A stretch of 64,000 nt of DNA from Spirochaetia bacterium UBA6919 (GTDB lineage: Bacteria; Spirochaetota; UBA6919). Made by a program: the position numbers and the translations under genes. The DNA is taken from NCBI GenBank assembly GCA_002450905.1, contig DKAT01000009.1, positions 1 to 64,000 on the forward strand, given 5' to 3'. Shown here piece after piece: positions 1 to 9,501 of this stretch (position 1 is the first letter of the stretch; each line of letters starts with the position of its first letter). Under the pieces are notes generated by a model that made no database searches, was not told the DNA's origin, and saw nothing but the letters and a program-made list of their open reading frames with translations.

Positions 1-23
1 GAATCAGAATTTTTAGTTCCGAT
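1..23 (+). repeat. 27-bp intergenic palindrome, copy A (cut by the window edge)
   Basis: The window starts inside this element. The 23 bases present match the last 23 bases of the copy at 59973 exactly. It lies about 100 bp 3' of the ankyrin gene stop. The missing first four bases would be ATCG. Confidence 0.8.
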
Positions 24-122
24 TGTTTTGGCTTTCGGTGGATTTGTATTAATCTGTTTTAGAATAATCTGAATATGTATGTTGATTATCGGATAACAGG
101 GTAATTACGAACAGCGATATTT

Positions 123-2072
123 TTATTTCAAGTCGCGACCCCGTTTCCCACCAGCGAGGATAAGAATTTCCATTGCGGAGACCTTATCACAGAGATCGAG
201 GGGTGTTTGATTGGACTTATCCTTTGCATTGACATCAGCTTTGCAAGAGAGGAGATGTTTGATCATATCGATATGACCTTTTTCAGCAGCGATGTGGAGG
301 GGTGTTTGATTGTATTTATTTCTTATTTCAATGAAAAGTCCTTTTTTTATTAAAGTTGTGGCAATTTTCAAAAAACCATTTCGAGCGGCTAAGTGAAGGG
401 TTGTATTCCCTTTGGGTACACGTTCCTGACAATTTAAACGGATTCCCTTATGGATAAGAAATTCTGCGACTTCAGGTTGTTTATATCCAATCGCCATACA
501 AAGGGCTTTCTCGTTCCACTTGTTTTGTAAGTTTATGTCTATCCCTTTTTTATTGAGAAGTTTAACGATATCTATTAATCCTTTCTGAACAGCAATATGA
601 TAGACTGTTTCGTTGTTCTTATCTGCAGTGTTAATATCAGAATCCTTTTGAATAAGATATTTTGCGATCCGTACATGTTTATTTTGAATGGCTTTGTGGA
701 GGGGTGTTCCTTCGGATGTGAAAGAATGTATATTGGCTCCCTTACTGATAAGCCATTTGACCAGTTGGACATCCTGAATTGCTGCATGGAGTGGTGTACT
801 ATGTACCCATTTATTGTGATCTATTAAAGGGATATTCACATTGGTGCCGTGTTGATATAATAATTCTGCGATTTTCAGATGTTTAACACCCATTGCAGTG
901 ATGAGGGCTGTGGAGTTCCTGACGTCGGCACCTTTCGAAATAAGCATTTTGACCATGTCATAATTTCTATTACCCACCGCAATATTTAAAGGGGTACCGC
1001 CATCTTTATAAACACGTGCCATTCCACTCGGTAAATTTATTTTGCTGCCCCTGTCAATGAGAAGTTTAGCTATCATTAAGTGATTGTGTTCGACGGCTAA
1101 ATGGAGGGGTGTGCGTTCTGTATTATATTCTCTTTGCATAATATCCGCACCTTTCTCCAGGAGATATCGGACAATCTTGATATGACCCCGTTTCGTCGCA
1201 GGATATAATCCAGCAATATATTTTTGAGATTTTTTATTAGTTGACAAATACTTTTCTATTAGGATTTTTACGATATCAGCATAGCCTAGATAAGATGCCC
1301 AATCGATTGGTGAAAGGGGGAGTTTGGTAGCATAGGGTGGCCAGATCATAATGAATGCATAGGGATCAGCCCCTTTCTGAACAAGAGATTTGACCTGATG
1401 GAGATCTCCTTTCTTCACAGCATCAAAGAGGGGGTAATTGTGTTCCGACCAGTCCTTGCCCAGCACTAAACCTTCCATCTGAAATCTCTGTCTAAATTTC
1501 AATCGATCATCAGGGGTTGCAATGTCCAGGGGTGTTCTGCCCAACTTGTCTTTGATGTTCACCTGAATGACTTCTAAGTATTTTTTATAATATAATTTTC
1601 TTTGTTTCTCATATACGTTTTCATGTTTTCTGCGGAATGACCGCTTGTTTGCGTTGTAGAGAAAGGAATCTTTGGTGCTGTAATGGATAATGGTTTGACC
1701 TTGGTTGTCCTGCAAGTTGAAATTGGCATTGTATTTAATACAGAATAGGATAAATATTTCCTTGTCCTTGTCTTCCTTGAAACCGTTGTTGAGGTAGTAC
1801 ATGTGGAGAGGGGATCTGCCATCGTTGTCCTGGGCGTTGATATCGGCTCCTTTGTTCAGTAGCAGGGTTGATGCGATGCGATCGTTATTCTGAAAGGCGT
1901 AGTGGAGGGGTGTTCTGCCCTTTTGATCCTTTGTGTTGGGATTGGTACCCTGTTTTAATAATTCGGTGAGGGCTTTGTGATTATGCTCCTTCACTGAGAT
2001 AAAGAGCTTTTCTTCCCTACTGGTGCAGGTGGTTAGGAAGATTAGTAAAATTATTATCAGGGATCTTTTCAT
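123..2072 (-). CDS. ankyrin-repeat lipoprotein
   Basis: A 649-residue protein made almost entirely of ankyrin repeats after an export signal. The repeats, about a dozen or more, run from about residue 25 to the end and show the TPLH-type helix start (GRTPLHYA, RTPLHLAV, TPLHIAAEKGH) with GADI/GADV turns. I chose the ATG at 2070-2072 over an upstream in-frame TTG (2093). It follows a GAGGA ribosome site and begins MKRSLIIILLIFLTTC, a lipoprotein signal with lipobox Cys16. Ankyrin repeats are protein-binding scaffolds, so a role in protein contact at the membrane or in the periplasm is inferred; the partner is unknown. It is transcribed alone, with coaX behind it in the same direction. Confidence 0.9.
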   Translation of the reverse strand: MKRSLIIILLIFLTTCTSREEKLFISVKEHNHKALTELLKQGTNPNTKDQKGRTPLHYAFQNNDRIASTLLLNKGADINAQDNDGRSPLHMYYLNNGFKEDKDKEIFILFCIKYNANFNLQDNQGQTIIHYSTKDSFLYNANKRSFRRKHENVYEKQRKLYYKKYLEVIQVNIKDKLGRTPLDIATPDDRLKFRQRFQMEGLVLGKDWSEHNYPLFDAVKKGDLHQVKSLVQKGADPYAFIMIWPPYATKLPLSPIDWASYLGYADIVKILIEKYLSTNKKSQKYIAGLYPATKRGHIKIVRYLLEKGADIMQREYNTERTPLHLAVEHNHLMIAKLLIDRGSKINLPSGMARVYKDGGTPLNIAVGNRNYDMVKMLISKGADVRNSTALITAMGVKHLKIAELLYQHGTNVNIPLIDHNKWVHSTPLHAAIQDVQLVKWLISKGANIHSFTSEGTPLHKAIQNKHVRIAKYLIQKDSDINTADKNNETVYHIAVQKGLIDIVKLLNKKGIDINLQNKWNEKALCMAIGYKQPEVAEFLIHKGIRLNCQERVPKGNTTLHLAARNGFLKIATTLIKKGLFIEIRNKYNQTPLHIAAEKGHIDMIKHLLSCKADVNAKDKSNQTPLDLCDKVSAMEILILAGGKRGRDLK

Positions 2073-2163
2073 AATATCCTCACTTGTCGACAAAGAAATA
2101 TGTTATTCGATAGGGTGATGAAATATTTTTTTATATGGGTTCGTCTCCATGGACTGTATTTTA

Positions 2164-2940
2164 TCACTTATTCTTGTTATATATAATTTTTAAGCCTTTT
2201 AAGGTCAATAGGGTGTCGGTGACGTCGATGCAATGGGTACCCGATTGGATTAATTTGGATAGCCCTCCCGTTGCGATGACCTGGCAATTATTCAGGGATA
2301 ATTCCTGTTTGAGGTGTTCTATCATCCCTTCGAGCATATAGACTGCTCCGTAATAGACTCCTGAACACATGGCGTGGGATGTACTTTTCCCTAATAATGT
2401 ATCGGGCTTCTGTAATTCGATGTTGGGTAGTTTGGATGCTTTCTGGCTGAGGGATTCCATACTCATAATCAGTCCTGGCATGATGATCCCTCCCATGTAT
2501 TCCGCCTTCTCGGATAGTACACAGAACGTTGTAGCCGTGCCGAAGTCGATAATGATGGCTGGTCCTCCGTAGAGTTCATGGACTGCTACGGCATTGACGA
2601 TTCGATCCGCTCCTATTTCTGAGGGATTGGGGTAATTGAATGTGATGCCTGTCCTGATCTGATGGGTTACAAAGAGGGGTTTGGTGTGGAAGAACTTTTC
2701 TGACATCTGCTGTACAGCGTGATTAATAGGGGGAACAACGCTTGAGCAGATAATACCAGATATATCACTGCTGTTTATTTTACTGTGGAACAAGAGTGAT
2801 TTAAGAAGAACTCCTAGTTCGTCAGAGGTTGCCCGTTTGTGAGTCCCGACCCTGTTACTGGCGATTAGTTGATCATCCTTATTGAGATCATAGATCCCGA
2901 CGACCATATTGGTATTACCGATATCGATTGCTAAGAGCAT
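2164..2940 (-). CDS. coaX: type III pantothenate kinase
   Basis: Cytoplasmic enzyme that phosphorylates pantothenate in the first step of coenzyme A synthesis. The 258-residue length is normal for the family. It opens with the ASKHA phosphate-binding motif DIGNTN and carries GADRIVNA and DFGTATTF, all standard for CoaX. The ATG lies inside the last codons of birA (10-bp overlap), with an AGGAG ribosome site in the birA tail, so the two are probably translationally coupled. Both products serve cofactor supply. Type III kinases are known to be insensitive to CoA feedback and to need a monovalent cation. Confidence 0.95.
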   Translation of the reverse strand: MLLAIDIGNTNMVVGIYDLNKDDQLIASNRVGTHKRATSDELGVLLKSLLFHSKINSSDISGIICSSVVPPINHAVQQMSEKFFHTKPLFVTHQIRTGITFNYPNPSEIGADRIVNAVAVHELYGGPAIIIDFGTATTFCVLSEKAEYMGGIIMPGLIMSMESLSQKASKLPNIELQKPDTLLGKSTSHAMCSGVYYGAVYMLEGMIEHLKQELSLNNCQVIATGGLSKLIQSGTHCIDVTDTLLTLKGLKIIYNKNK

Positions 2941-3737
2941 ATTTTGATGTCTCCTGATATAATTGGGATTAATTTACCTTTGGAATCTTTTATCAATAAA
3001 TATCCATCGTTGTTCAGTCCTTGTACATGACCTTTGATTTGGGTATTTTCATCGACCTGGATTTCGATATCCTTTCCTTTCAGATAAAATCGGATGCCAA
3101 TTTCTTTTAACAGGTTATAATATTTATTTTCGATCCATTGATAATATATTTTCTCCATCTCATATAGAATTGAAGAGAAGATGAGTTCCCGTTTTATTTC
3201 TAAATCAGATTCTATAGAAACAGATGTGGCGATATCTTTTAATTCATCAGGGAAATCATCAGGACTCTGGTTGAGATTAATCCCTATACCAAGGACAACA
3301 TAGGGTAACTTATATTGAATAGCCCTTTGGGGTAAGGATTCATCATGAAATCGGATTTCACTTAATATTCCACAGCACTTCTTATCATTGATATATATAT
3401 CATTAGGCCATTTAATCATGGGTTTTACAGGATAGAGAGCTTCGAGGGATTTTGTAACAGCAAGAGCAGTAATCTGGGTGAGTTGAGGGAGCTTATCTGA
3501 TTTGATATTTGGGAATAATAAGATGGAGAACATCAGAGATTTATCAGGATTCGAGTGCCATGATCTGTTCATCCTGCCTTTCCCAGCAGTTTGATGATCT
3601 GCAATGACCACAACACCTTCTGTAAAAGGGCCTTCATATTCATTGAATAAAAAATTGTTGGTGGAATCGATGGTTGGGAAGTGGATGAGTTTTTTTCCAA
3701 ATGTGTGGGTATTTAAAGAGGGATTGAATGACGACAT
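2931..3737 (-). CDS. birA: biotin--[acetyl-CoA-carboxylase] ligase (no DNA-binding domain)
   Basis: Attaches biotin to the carrier protein of acetyl-CoA carboxylase through biotinyl-AMP. The 268 residues contain the BPL catalytic domain: GKGRMNRSWHS (the GRGRxGRxW-type adenylate loop), KWPNDIYIN, CCGILSE and GIGINLN. A short SH3-like C-terminal domain covers about residues 220-268. There is no N-terminal winged helix, so this is a group I ligase that should not act as the biotin-operon repressor. It overlaps coaX at its 3' end and is probably the first gene of that pair. Confidence 0.93.
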   Translation of the reverse strand: MSSFNPSLNTHTFGKKLIHFPTIDSTNNFLFNEYEGPFTEGVVVIADHQTAGKGRMNRSWHSNPDKSLMFSILLFPNIKSDKLPQLTQITALAVTKSLEALYPVKPMIKWPNDIYINDKKCCGILSEIRFHDESLPQRAIQYKLPYVVLGIGINLNQSPDDFPDELKDIATSVSIESDLEIKRELIFSSILYEMEKIYYQWIENKYYNLLKEIGIRFYLKGKDIEIQVDENTQIKGHVQGLNNDGYLLIKDSKGKLIPIISGDIKICS

Positions 3738-3810
3738 AGACAGTACTCCCTAATTTATCAGGAAATATACAGAATAATTTGATAAACGTCTATAATCAAT
3801 GGGATATCGT

Positions 3811-6264
3811 TTACAGAACGGTCTTCGGGAGTTCAACGATCAATTCAGTCCCCTCCTCTTCTGAAGTAATGAAGGATATTTTCCCATTGTGTACCCTGGT
3901 TATCAGTAACGCACTATAAGTTCCCAGGCCAGTACCCTTAACCTTCCCACTGGTAGAATATTTCTCAAAAAAGTGATCTCTTATATCTTCGGGTATCACA
4001 CCCAAATTGTGGACTTTTATTATATAATAATCCATGTTTTCCTCAATTTTGAAAGTAATAACACCATCTGTTGGTGAGGCCTCAATGGCATTTTTTATAA
4101 GATTACTCAGGAGGTTCTCGATGTGGAAAGGGTCACAGACAATCTGGTATTCAAAATGAAGGGGTATAACTTTCCCATTTAATTGATAGGAAAGTATAAT
4201 ATTTTTAGAACTTATCGTACTATCGCATTCAGTAATAAGTTTATCAATGACTTTAAAAATATTGATAGAGTGCAATTGTAATTGATAAGTCCCTTGCTCC
4301 ATTTTATGAATATCCAGCGAATGATTAATCATATTGAGCATTTTTGTTCCGCTGTCATGAATTATATTAGCCCATTGAAGAAATGGCTGATCCTTTAATC
4401 GCATTTTAAACAAATCTGCAAAGCCTTGAATCGCTACAAGAGGTGCTTTCAGGTCATGACGTATGATTCGTTCAGTATCCTCTCGCATGTGTTCAATTCT
4501 TTTTCTCTCGGAAATATCTATTACAACACCCTGTATGGCTTTAAGTCCTTTAAAGGGAAATGGGCTCAAGGATATAGCGACATCCATTGTATTATAAGGT
4601 GCGAATTTGAATCGGTATTCGTCGGTCTGGATGGTATCTTGCATCTTATAAACCATTGATATTTTATCATACAAACGATCAATATCCCCGTGATGTATAT
4701 AGGATAAAAATGATTTCCCAATAGTAGGTTGAATATTAATCTTAGTTAACATATCACTCAGTGCGTGATTATATAATAATACCTTATCCTTATGGAATAT
4801 AAAAATACCTACGGGAGACTGTTCAACAAGATTTTGAAAAACATGAATTTTATAATTCTCAATAAAGTTAACAGATAATCCACCAAAAGAAGTTAGTATA
4901 ATGGATAGTAAGGGCGTAAGCATATCGATAAGTATATTATTTGTTGTATATAAAAGGAAACTTAGTCCAATGAAAGCTATAAAAACAATACCAATAAGGA
5001 TAATGTTCATTGGATTAGATAATTTTTTAAATAGGATCATGGTTGTCAGGGATAAAATAGTCAGAATGATAATATAGTAATAGTTTTCCCTAAACTCCAA
5101 TATGAAATCATTGTTTATATAATTGTTTATCAGTGTTGCATGTAGGTGTACCCCCGCTTCTCTCTTGTTAAATGGGGTTGGATGTATATCCCAGTGCGTA
5201 TCCACAATACTTCCAATAAGGACGATCTTTTCCCGAAATAATTCAGGAGCAACTTTCATAATATCTTTATCAAGTAATTCCTTTTCTGGTAAAATATTTA
5301 ATCCTCTTAATGTATCCCACAAAGCCTTAATATTCTTTGTACTTCGAAAGACATTTTGAAATAAATTGGGAGGTAATGTTTTAACAGACTGTGAGTTTTG
5401 CTTCATCACCTCCACATAATCGACCACCTTTAAAATATCACTCATATAATAATCATTGTAAATATCGTTAGTACCATAATACTTTAAACGGATGTTCCCA
5501 TATTTATCCACAGGGATTTTCCGATTATTAATATGAAGATAATTGCCATCAAACAGGATATTTTTAGCTGAGGATAATTTTATTATGGCTGATAAGGATA
5601 AGGAAGGATAGTATTGATTGTAATAGTTAATAAGAAGTGGTAATCTGCGATAGATATGATCAGTATCTATTGTTGCATTAATCATTCCAAGTGAATAAGC
5701 TGATTGAGTAAATCTTTCAATGGGGGTTATAACGGATTGGGATTTAATAAATGGATTGAGGTACGTATTTTTAAATTGAATTGGTATATGAAATCTCTCT
5801 ATAAAAGGCTTTTGGGGTAATTTATTTTGATATTTAAATAATTGCGATAAAATCACATTTCCTGAATCTCTAATAGCTGAATCAAATTGATTGTCATCAC
5901 CCTTCGAATCACTGATATTCCTCTGATTATCATAGACAGACTCCTCGCTAAATAATATATCCATCAGAACAATCTTTGCACCACATTCCTTTAAATAACG
6001 GATTATCTTTCCATAAAAACTCCTCTTCCAGGGCCATCCCATCTGATAATGCTTTCGGGCATAATCCAGATCTTTCTGACTAATCATTACATACACAATA
6101 TCTTTACTCGTCTTCTCAGGTTGAGCAAAGCTCCGTACAAGGGAATCGGATAAAATATTCTCAAATACCCTCATATTTTCAGACAAATAAAAAACAGATA
6201 GAAGTATAGAAATCGATAGTGCAACAAGATAATGTATTTTAACGTACTGGAAAATAGTTTTCAT
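3811..6264 (-). CDS. CHASE2-PAS sensor histidine kinase
   Basis: An 817-residue membrane kinase. Residues about 10-28 form a first membrane helix. Residues about 35-385 are an extracytoplasmic CHASE2 domain, with the typical opening (DIVYVMISQKDL, then GAKIVLMDILFSE). Three closely spaced membrane helices follow at about 393-466, then a PAS domain at about 478-590. The kinase core has the H-box RHDLKAPL with phospho-acceptor His603, N-box NLIKNAIEAS and G-box GTGLGTYSA. No response regulator gene is next to it, so its target is unknown. Its core is closely similar to that of the kinase at 11868-13721, with a different input domain. CHASE2 ligands are not known. Confidence 0.92.
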   Translation of the reverse strand: MKTIFQYVKIHYLVALSISILLSVFYLSENMRVFENILSDSLVRSFAQPEKTSKDIVYVMISQKDLDYARKHYQMGWPWKRSFYGKIIRYLKECGAKIVLMDILFSEESVYDNQRNISDSKGDDNQFDSAIRDSGNVILSQLFKYQNKLPQKPFIERFHIPIQFKNTYLNPFIKSQSVITPIERFTQSAYSLGMINATIDTDHIYRRLPLLINYYNQYYPSLSLSAIIKLSSAKNILFDGNYLHINNRKIPVDKYGNIRLKYYGTNDIYNDYYMSDILKVVDYVEVMKQNSQSVKTLPPNLFQNVFRSTKNIKALWDTLRGLNILPEKELLDKDIMKVAPELFREKIVLIGSIVDTHWDIHPTPFNKREAGVHLHATLINNYINNDFILEFRENYYYIIILTILSLTTMILFKKLSNPMNIILIGIVFIAFIGLSFLLYTTNNILIDMLTPLLSIILTSFGGLSVNFIENYKIHVFQNLVEQSPVGIFIFHKDKVLLYNHALSDMLTKINIQPTIGKSFLSYIHHGDIDRLYDKISMVYKMQDTIQTDEYRFKFAPYNTMDVAISLSPFPFKGLKAIQGVVIDISERKRIEHMREDTERIIRHDLKAPLVAIQGFADLFKMRLKDQPFLQWANIIHDSGTKMLNMINHSLDIHKMEQGTYQLQLHSINIFKVIDKLITECDSTISSKNIILSYQLNGKVIPLHFEYQIVCDPFHIENLLSNLIKNAIEASPTDGVITFKIEENMDYYIIKVHNLGVIPEDIRDHFFEKYSTSGKVKGTGLGTYSALLITRVHNGKISFITSEEEGTELIVELPKTVL

Positions 6265-6334
6265 GAGATACTTCTATCAAATTAAGTTGATTGAATACAT
6301 TATATAATCTAATTAATGTAAATCACTATTCCAA

Positions 6335-7594
6335 CTAAAATTTAATTGATCCTCCCATAATAATCCCTATCGAAAGTCGCTTCCATTCAGCAAGAATTTG
6401 AGAAAACTTAGGTAATTGATTTGGTTTACTTTCATTTATACTTGATTTCCCATATTGGATTATAAATCCTATTCCAGAAGTCATTATAGGGGTAATATAT
6501 CCAAGACCTATCGTTCCACCATAGCTATTCACCCTTTCCGACTGGCTATATTCTGAAGCTCCTGAAGTATTCGTGAAAGCTCCCCACCGCAATGCGAATA
6601 CATCACTCAGATAAATTTCCATTCCAAAAGAAAGATCGATATGACTACGCTCCTCGTGATAGGCATTAGGATCAGTTGCACGGAAGATATCATAAGGTGC
6701 ATTATACTTCATATAGAAATAATATATAAAATCAAGTGCTATAGTAATTTTTTTACTCTTCTCAAATGCCAATCCCACTGCTAACCTATGGGGTAAACGT
6801 ACATCACCTTTCACCTCCGCTGTATTCCTGGAATCAAGCCCGAATCCATTATGGACAAATTTATATGCTGAAGAATTGTTCCCTTCGATAAAAATAGTTT
6901 CCATACCATACATAACTCCTATCTTAAATTTATTAAATATGTTCCACCTTAAACCAAAAATAGGGGTTAATCCAAGACTTGTTATCTGATTTTGTTGTTG
7001 AGCAAAAATATATGAGGATCCAGATTTGGTTTCTTCATAAAAAGCCGCAACACTTCCTTGAAAGTAGTGAAAAAATATGGATACTCCTATTGAAAAACTC
7101 TTGGTTATCTGATAAGCAAGGGTCGGGCCAAACAACCAGCTTTCAGTGTCTAAATCCAAATTAAGTGATGCTGAAGTGGTAGAATCTGAATAGTACCCAA
7201 TGGATGAGAATTTTACTTTATCGATTTCAAGTAATGAAAATCCGAGGGCAAAACCTCCACCCAGATTAAATGTAAGACTCACAGTTGTTGGGATAACATT
7301 AAATTTTTTTATTTGATTAGTAATATTGGGCGGTTGTCCTGAATCCCGGCGTGACCAATTCTGATAGGAATACATATTGACACTGAGTGAAAGCGATGTC
7401 GATTGAATAAATGCTATTCCCGCTGGATTATAAAACACCCCAGAGCCATCTTCAGACAAGGCTGTATACGCACCCCCCATCATCGCCGCTCTATCCCCAA
7501 TCAGTTGATTCCGGTTATTCCAAAAATCGCAAAATCCATTTTGCCCTGAATAGATTATTAATAAAATTGATAGTGCTAATAATCGGATTATCAT
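6335..7594 (-). CDS. OmpP1/FadL-family outer-membrane porin
   Basis: A 419-residue protein with an N-terminal signal peptide (cleavage near GFCDFW). The mature start has the family signature: GDRAAMMGGAYTALSEDGSG followed by VFYNPAGIA. The rest alternates in beta strands, consistent with a 14-strand FadL-type barrel. Members of this family move hydrophobic compounds such as long-chain fatty acids or aromatics across the outer membrane; the substrate here is not deducible. A strong AGGGGGA ribosome site precedes the ATG. It lies between the M48 protease and the CHASE2 kinase in the same direction, with gaps of 176 and 70 bp. Confidence 0.85.
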   Translation of the reverse strand: MIIRLLALSILLIIYSGQNGFCDFWNNRNQLIGDRAAMMGGAYTALSEDGSGVFYNPAGIAFIQSTSLSLSVNMYSYQNWSRRDSGQPPNITNQIKKFNVIPTTVSLTFNLGGGFALGFSLLEIDKVKFSSIGYYSDSTTSASLNLDLDTESWLFGPTLAYQITKSFSIGVSIFFHYFQGSVAAFYEETKSGSSYIFAQQQNQITSLGLTPIFGLRWNIFNKFKIGVMYGMETIFIEGNNSSAYKFVHNGFGLDSRNTAEVKGDVRLPHRLAVGLAFEKSKKITIALDFIYYFYMKYNAPYDIFRATDPNAYHEERSHIDLSFGMEIYLSDVFALRWGAFTNTSGASEYSQSERVNSYGGTIGLGYITPIMTSGIGFIIQYGKSSINESKPNQLPKFSQILAEWKRLSIGIIMGGSIKF

Positions 7595-7724
7595 AATTTT
7601 CCCCCTTAATAAGATTTGATTATAAATGTATTTAGTATAATATTACTTGTAGAGCATCACCTCCTTACACCAACTTCACCGAAATATTTTCAATGAGTTG
7701 ATACTTGTTATTCAATAGAACGCA

Positions 7725-7751
7725 ATCGGAACCAAATATTTTGATTCCGAT
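7725..7751 (-). repeat. 27-bp intergenic palindrome, copy F
   Basis: Read on the minus strand it begins ATCGGAATCA and ends GTTCCGAT with nine bases between. It starts 20 bp 3' of the M48 protease stop. The outer seven bases of each end pair perfectly. It could act as an RNA hairpin or a protein-binding palindrome. Confidence 0.8.
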
Positions 7752-7770
7752 ACTTCTTCGTATTATTAAT

Positions 7771-8679
7771 TTAGTCTTCCATGTTTTCAACAACATTCTG
7801 GAATCGTTGATGACGTTTTGTATTATAATTTGGAATATCCTCATTGGATGAACTAATTTTCTTTTCAACATTCATCGCGCGTTGATTGGGTGTTCCATGA
7901 ATACCTTCATGTTTTTTGAGTCTTTTTAATACTTCTGAGAATCCATGGGGATTATAACCTGAGCGAATTAAAATGTCAACAGCCATTAAGTCCGCTTCTT
8001 TCTCTTTATCAGAATCATATCCCGATTGAATATTTTTATATATTTCATCCACAATATTTCCAAAAATAAGGGTAGAATGGGAAATATTATGAGGCGATAA
8101 AGCTCTGCCAGTTACAAATTGAATGAGTTCAGAAATAATTTTTCTTTTGTTATAGTCATTTACAGAAATCATTGGATGCTTCAATGCAATATGACTGACT
8201 TCATGAGCCATGACAGCTGCTAATTCGTCTTCATTTTTAACAATGTCGAGTAGTCCTGTTGTTATAAAAATATATCCACTGGGTACAGCATAGGCATTTC
8301 TATGAGTTGATTTTAATACAACAAATCGATATCCCTGATAGGTTTCAGGTCGATCGGACGCTGAAGCCAGGGTATGACCAATTTTCGTGATATAGAGATT
8401 TAAATCTGATTTTCCATTCTTATGGAGGGGATATTCTTTTAATACGCGTGCTGAGAGCGTCCTTCCCAGATAATATTCTTCCTTGGGTGTGAATTCATGG
8501 TTGTATACCTTGTATAATTCAGTCAATTTAGCTACAGCCCCTACAGTGGTGAAAATGAGATTTCTCTGGGTGGCTATAAAATGGGATAATCCGCTGCACT
8601 CAAACAAGATGAAAATATAGATCAGGAAAGAGATGATAATGATTATCATTTTATTTTTTTTTGAAAACTTAGAAATCAT
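7771..8679 (-). CDS. M48-family metalloprotease lipoprotein
   Basis: A 302-residue membrane-anchored zinc protease. Residues 10-28 are hydrophobic and end in LFEC, a possible lipobox. The catalytic motif is HEVSHIALKHP (two zinc His and the Glu), and the third zinc ligand lies in SDKEKEADLMAVD about 60 residues on. M48 proteases of this size usually act in periplasmic quality control, like BepA or LoiP. The ATG overlaps the stop of the SH3-domain gene (ATGA at 8676-8679), and a perfect AAAGGAGG ribosome site lies in the end of that gene, so the two are translationally coupled. Confidence 0.88.
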   Translation of the reverse strand: MISKFSKKNKMIIIIISFLIYIFILFECSGLSHFIATQRNLIFTTVGAVAKLTELYKVYNHEFTPKEEYYLGRTLSARVLKEYPLHKNGKSDLNLYITKIGHTLASASDRPETYQGYRFVVLKSTHRNAYAVPSGYIFITTGLLDIVKNEDELAAVMAHEVSHIALKHPMISVNDYNKRKIISELIQFVTGRALSPHNISHSTLIFGNIVDEIYKNIQSGYDSDKEKEADLMAVDILIRSGYNPHGFSEVLKRLKKHEGIHGTPNQRAMNVEKKISSSNEDIPNYNTKRHQRFQNVVENMED

Positions 8680-9317
8680 TTTAAACCTCCTTTATTCTTT
8701 TGAAAATATTTTGTGTATTCTCCAAGACTTCCCTCCATTCTCCACTTTTGAAATCTTTTTTGAATATTATCTATTTCACCCTGTTTATTTAAATGATCTA
8801 CTAAATCATATCGTAATGTCTTATTCTTTTTACGATAAGACTTTTCAATATCATCTGTAAATCCCTTGGAACCGACGGATGCAGTGGTCTCCTCATCAAA
8901 CTTCTTTATCCTTTGAGAATTATTGTTTTCTTGAAAACCCTTTACGCCTGTAGAAGAAGTAGTTTCTTCATCAAAATGAAATTTACCAGATTTATTCTGA
9001 CTATTTTCAAATTTTTTGATATCCTTCTCTCTCTCAATCTGGCGTAAGAAATTCTTTGTATTGATAAGAGTTTCCTGATGGATATATCCTGAAAGAGTAT
9101 TACTGATTTTGATCTTCACCCATTTATAATACATACCCTCGATTTGGACTGTTTTTCCAAAGGGGATCCGGGTTATTTGGTTGGAAAAGGCATTAGGATA
9201 TAAATATACTCTGGCTAGAACATGAGTTACGTAAAATTTATTTTCATCGGCATGAAGACATACACTCAACAAAATAATTATTATAAGGATGATCAGTGTA
9301 TTTTTTAGAGAATTCAT
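8676..9317 (-). CDS. exported SH3-domain protein with duplicated linker motif
   Basis: A 213-residue protein with signal peptide (MNSLKNTLIILIIIILLSVC, then LHADEN). Residues about 28-85 form a bacterial SH3 domain (YVTHVLARVYLYPNAFSNQI with WVKIKISNTLSGYIH). The second half is charged and has a near-duplicate motif, FDEETTSSTGVKGF and FDEETTASVGSKGF, about 35 residues apart. From memory, similar T-x-G-x-KGF motifs follow SH3 domains in proteins encoded beside M48 proteases, but I cannot verify that here. It is coupled to the M48 gene downstream (ATGA overlap), so it may bind substrate or cell wall for the protease. It ends with TGA. Confidence 0.8.
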   Translation of the reverse strand: MNSLKNTLIILIIIILLSVCLHADENKFYVTHVLARVYLYPNAFSNQITRIPFGKTVQIEGMYYKWVKIKISNTLSGYIHQETLINTKNFLRQIEREKDIKKFENSQNKSGKFHFDEETTSSTGVKGFQENNNSQRIKKFDEETTASVGSKGFTDDIEKSYRKKNKTLRYDLVDHLNKQGEIDNIQKRFQKWRMEGSLGEYTKYFQKNKGGLK

Positions 9318-9501
9318 TTTATCCTCCCAATATTTTTTTTATATTATAAATATATTATAAAATTTAATATTAGTCTGTCTTATTGTTAGACAAAAATGAT
9401 TTTTTTATTATTTTATTAAAAATTGATCAATAAATGGGAGTTATAGACACGATAAAATACCCAAGGTATGATCCCTGAAATAAGATTTCATTGGAGAATT
9501 G

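Noticed and set aside
9367..9393. Hairpin TGTCT/AGACA between divergent genes
   Set aside because: Only 5 bp in AT-rich DNA, no better than chance.
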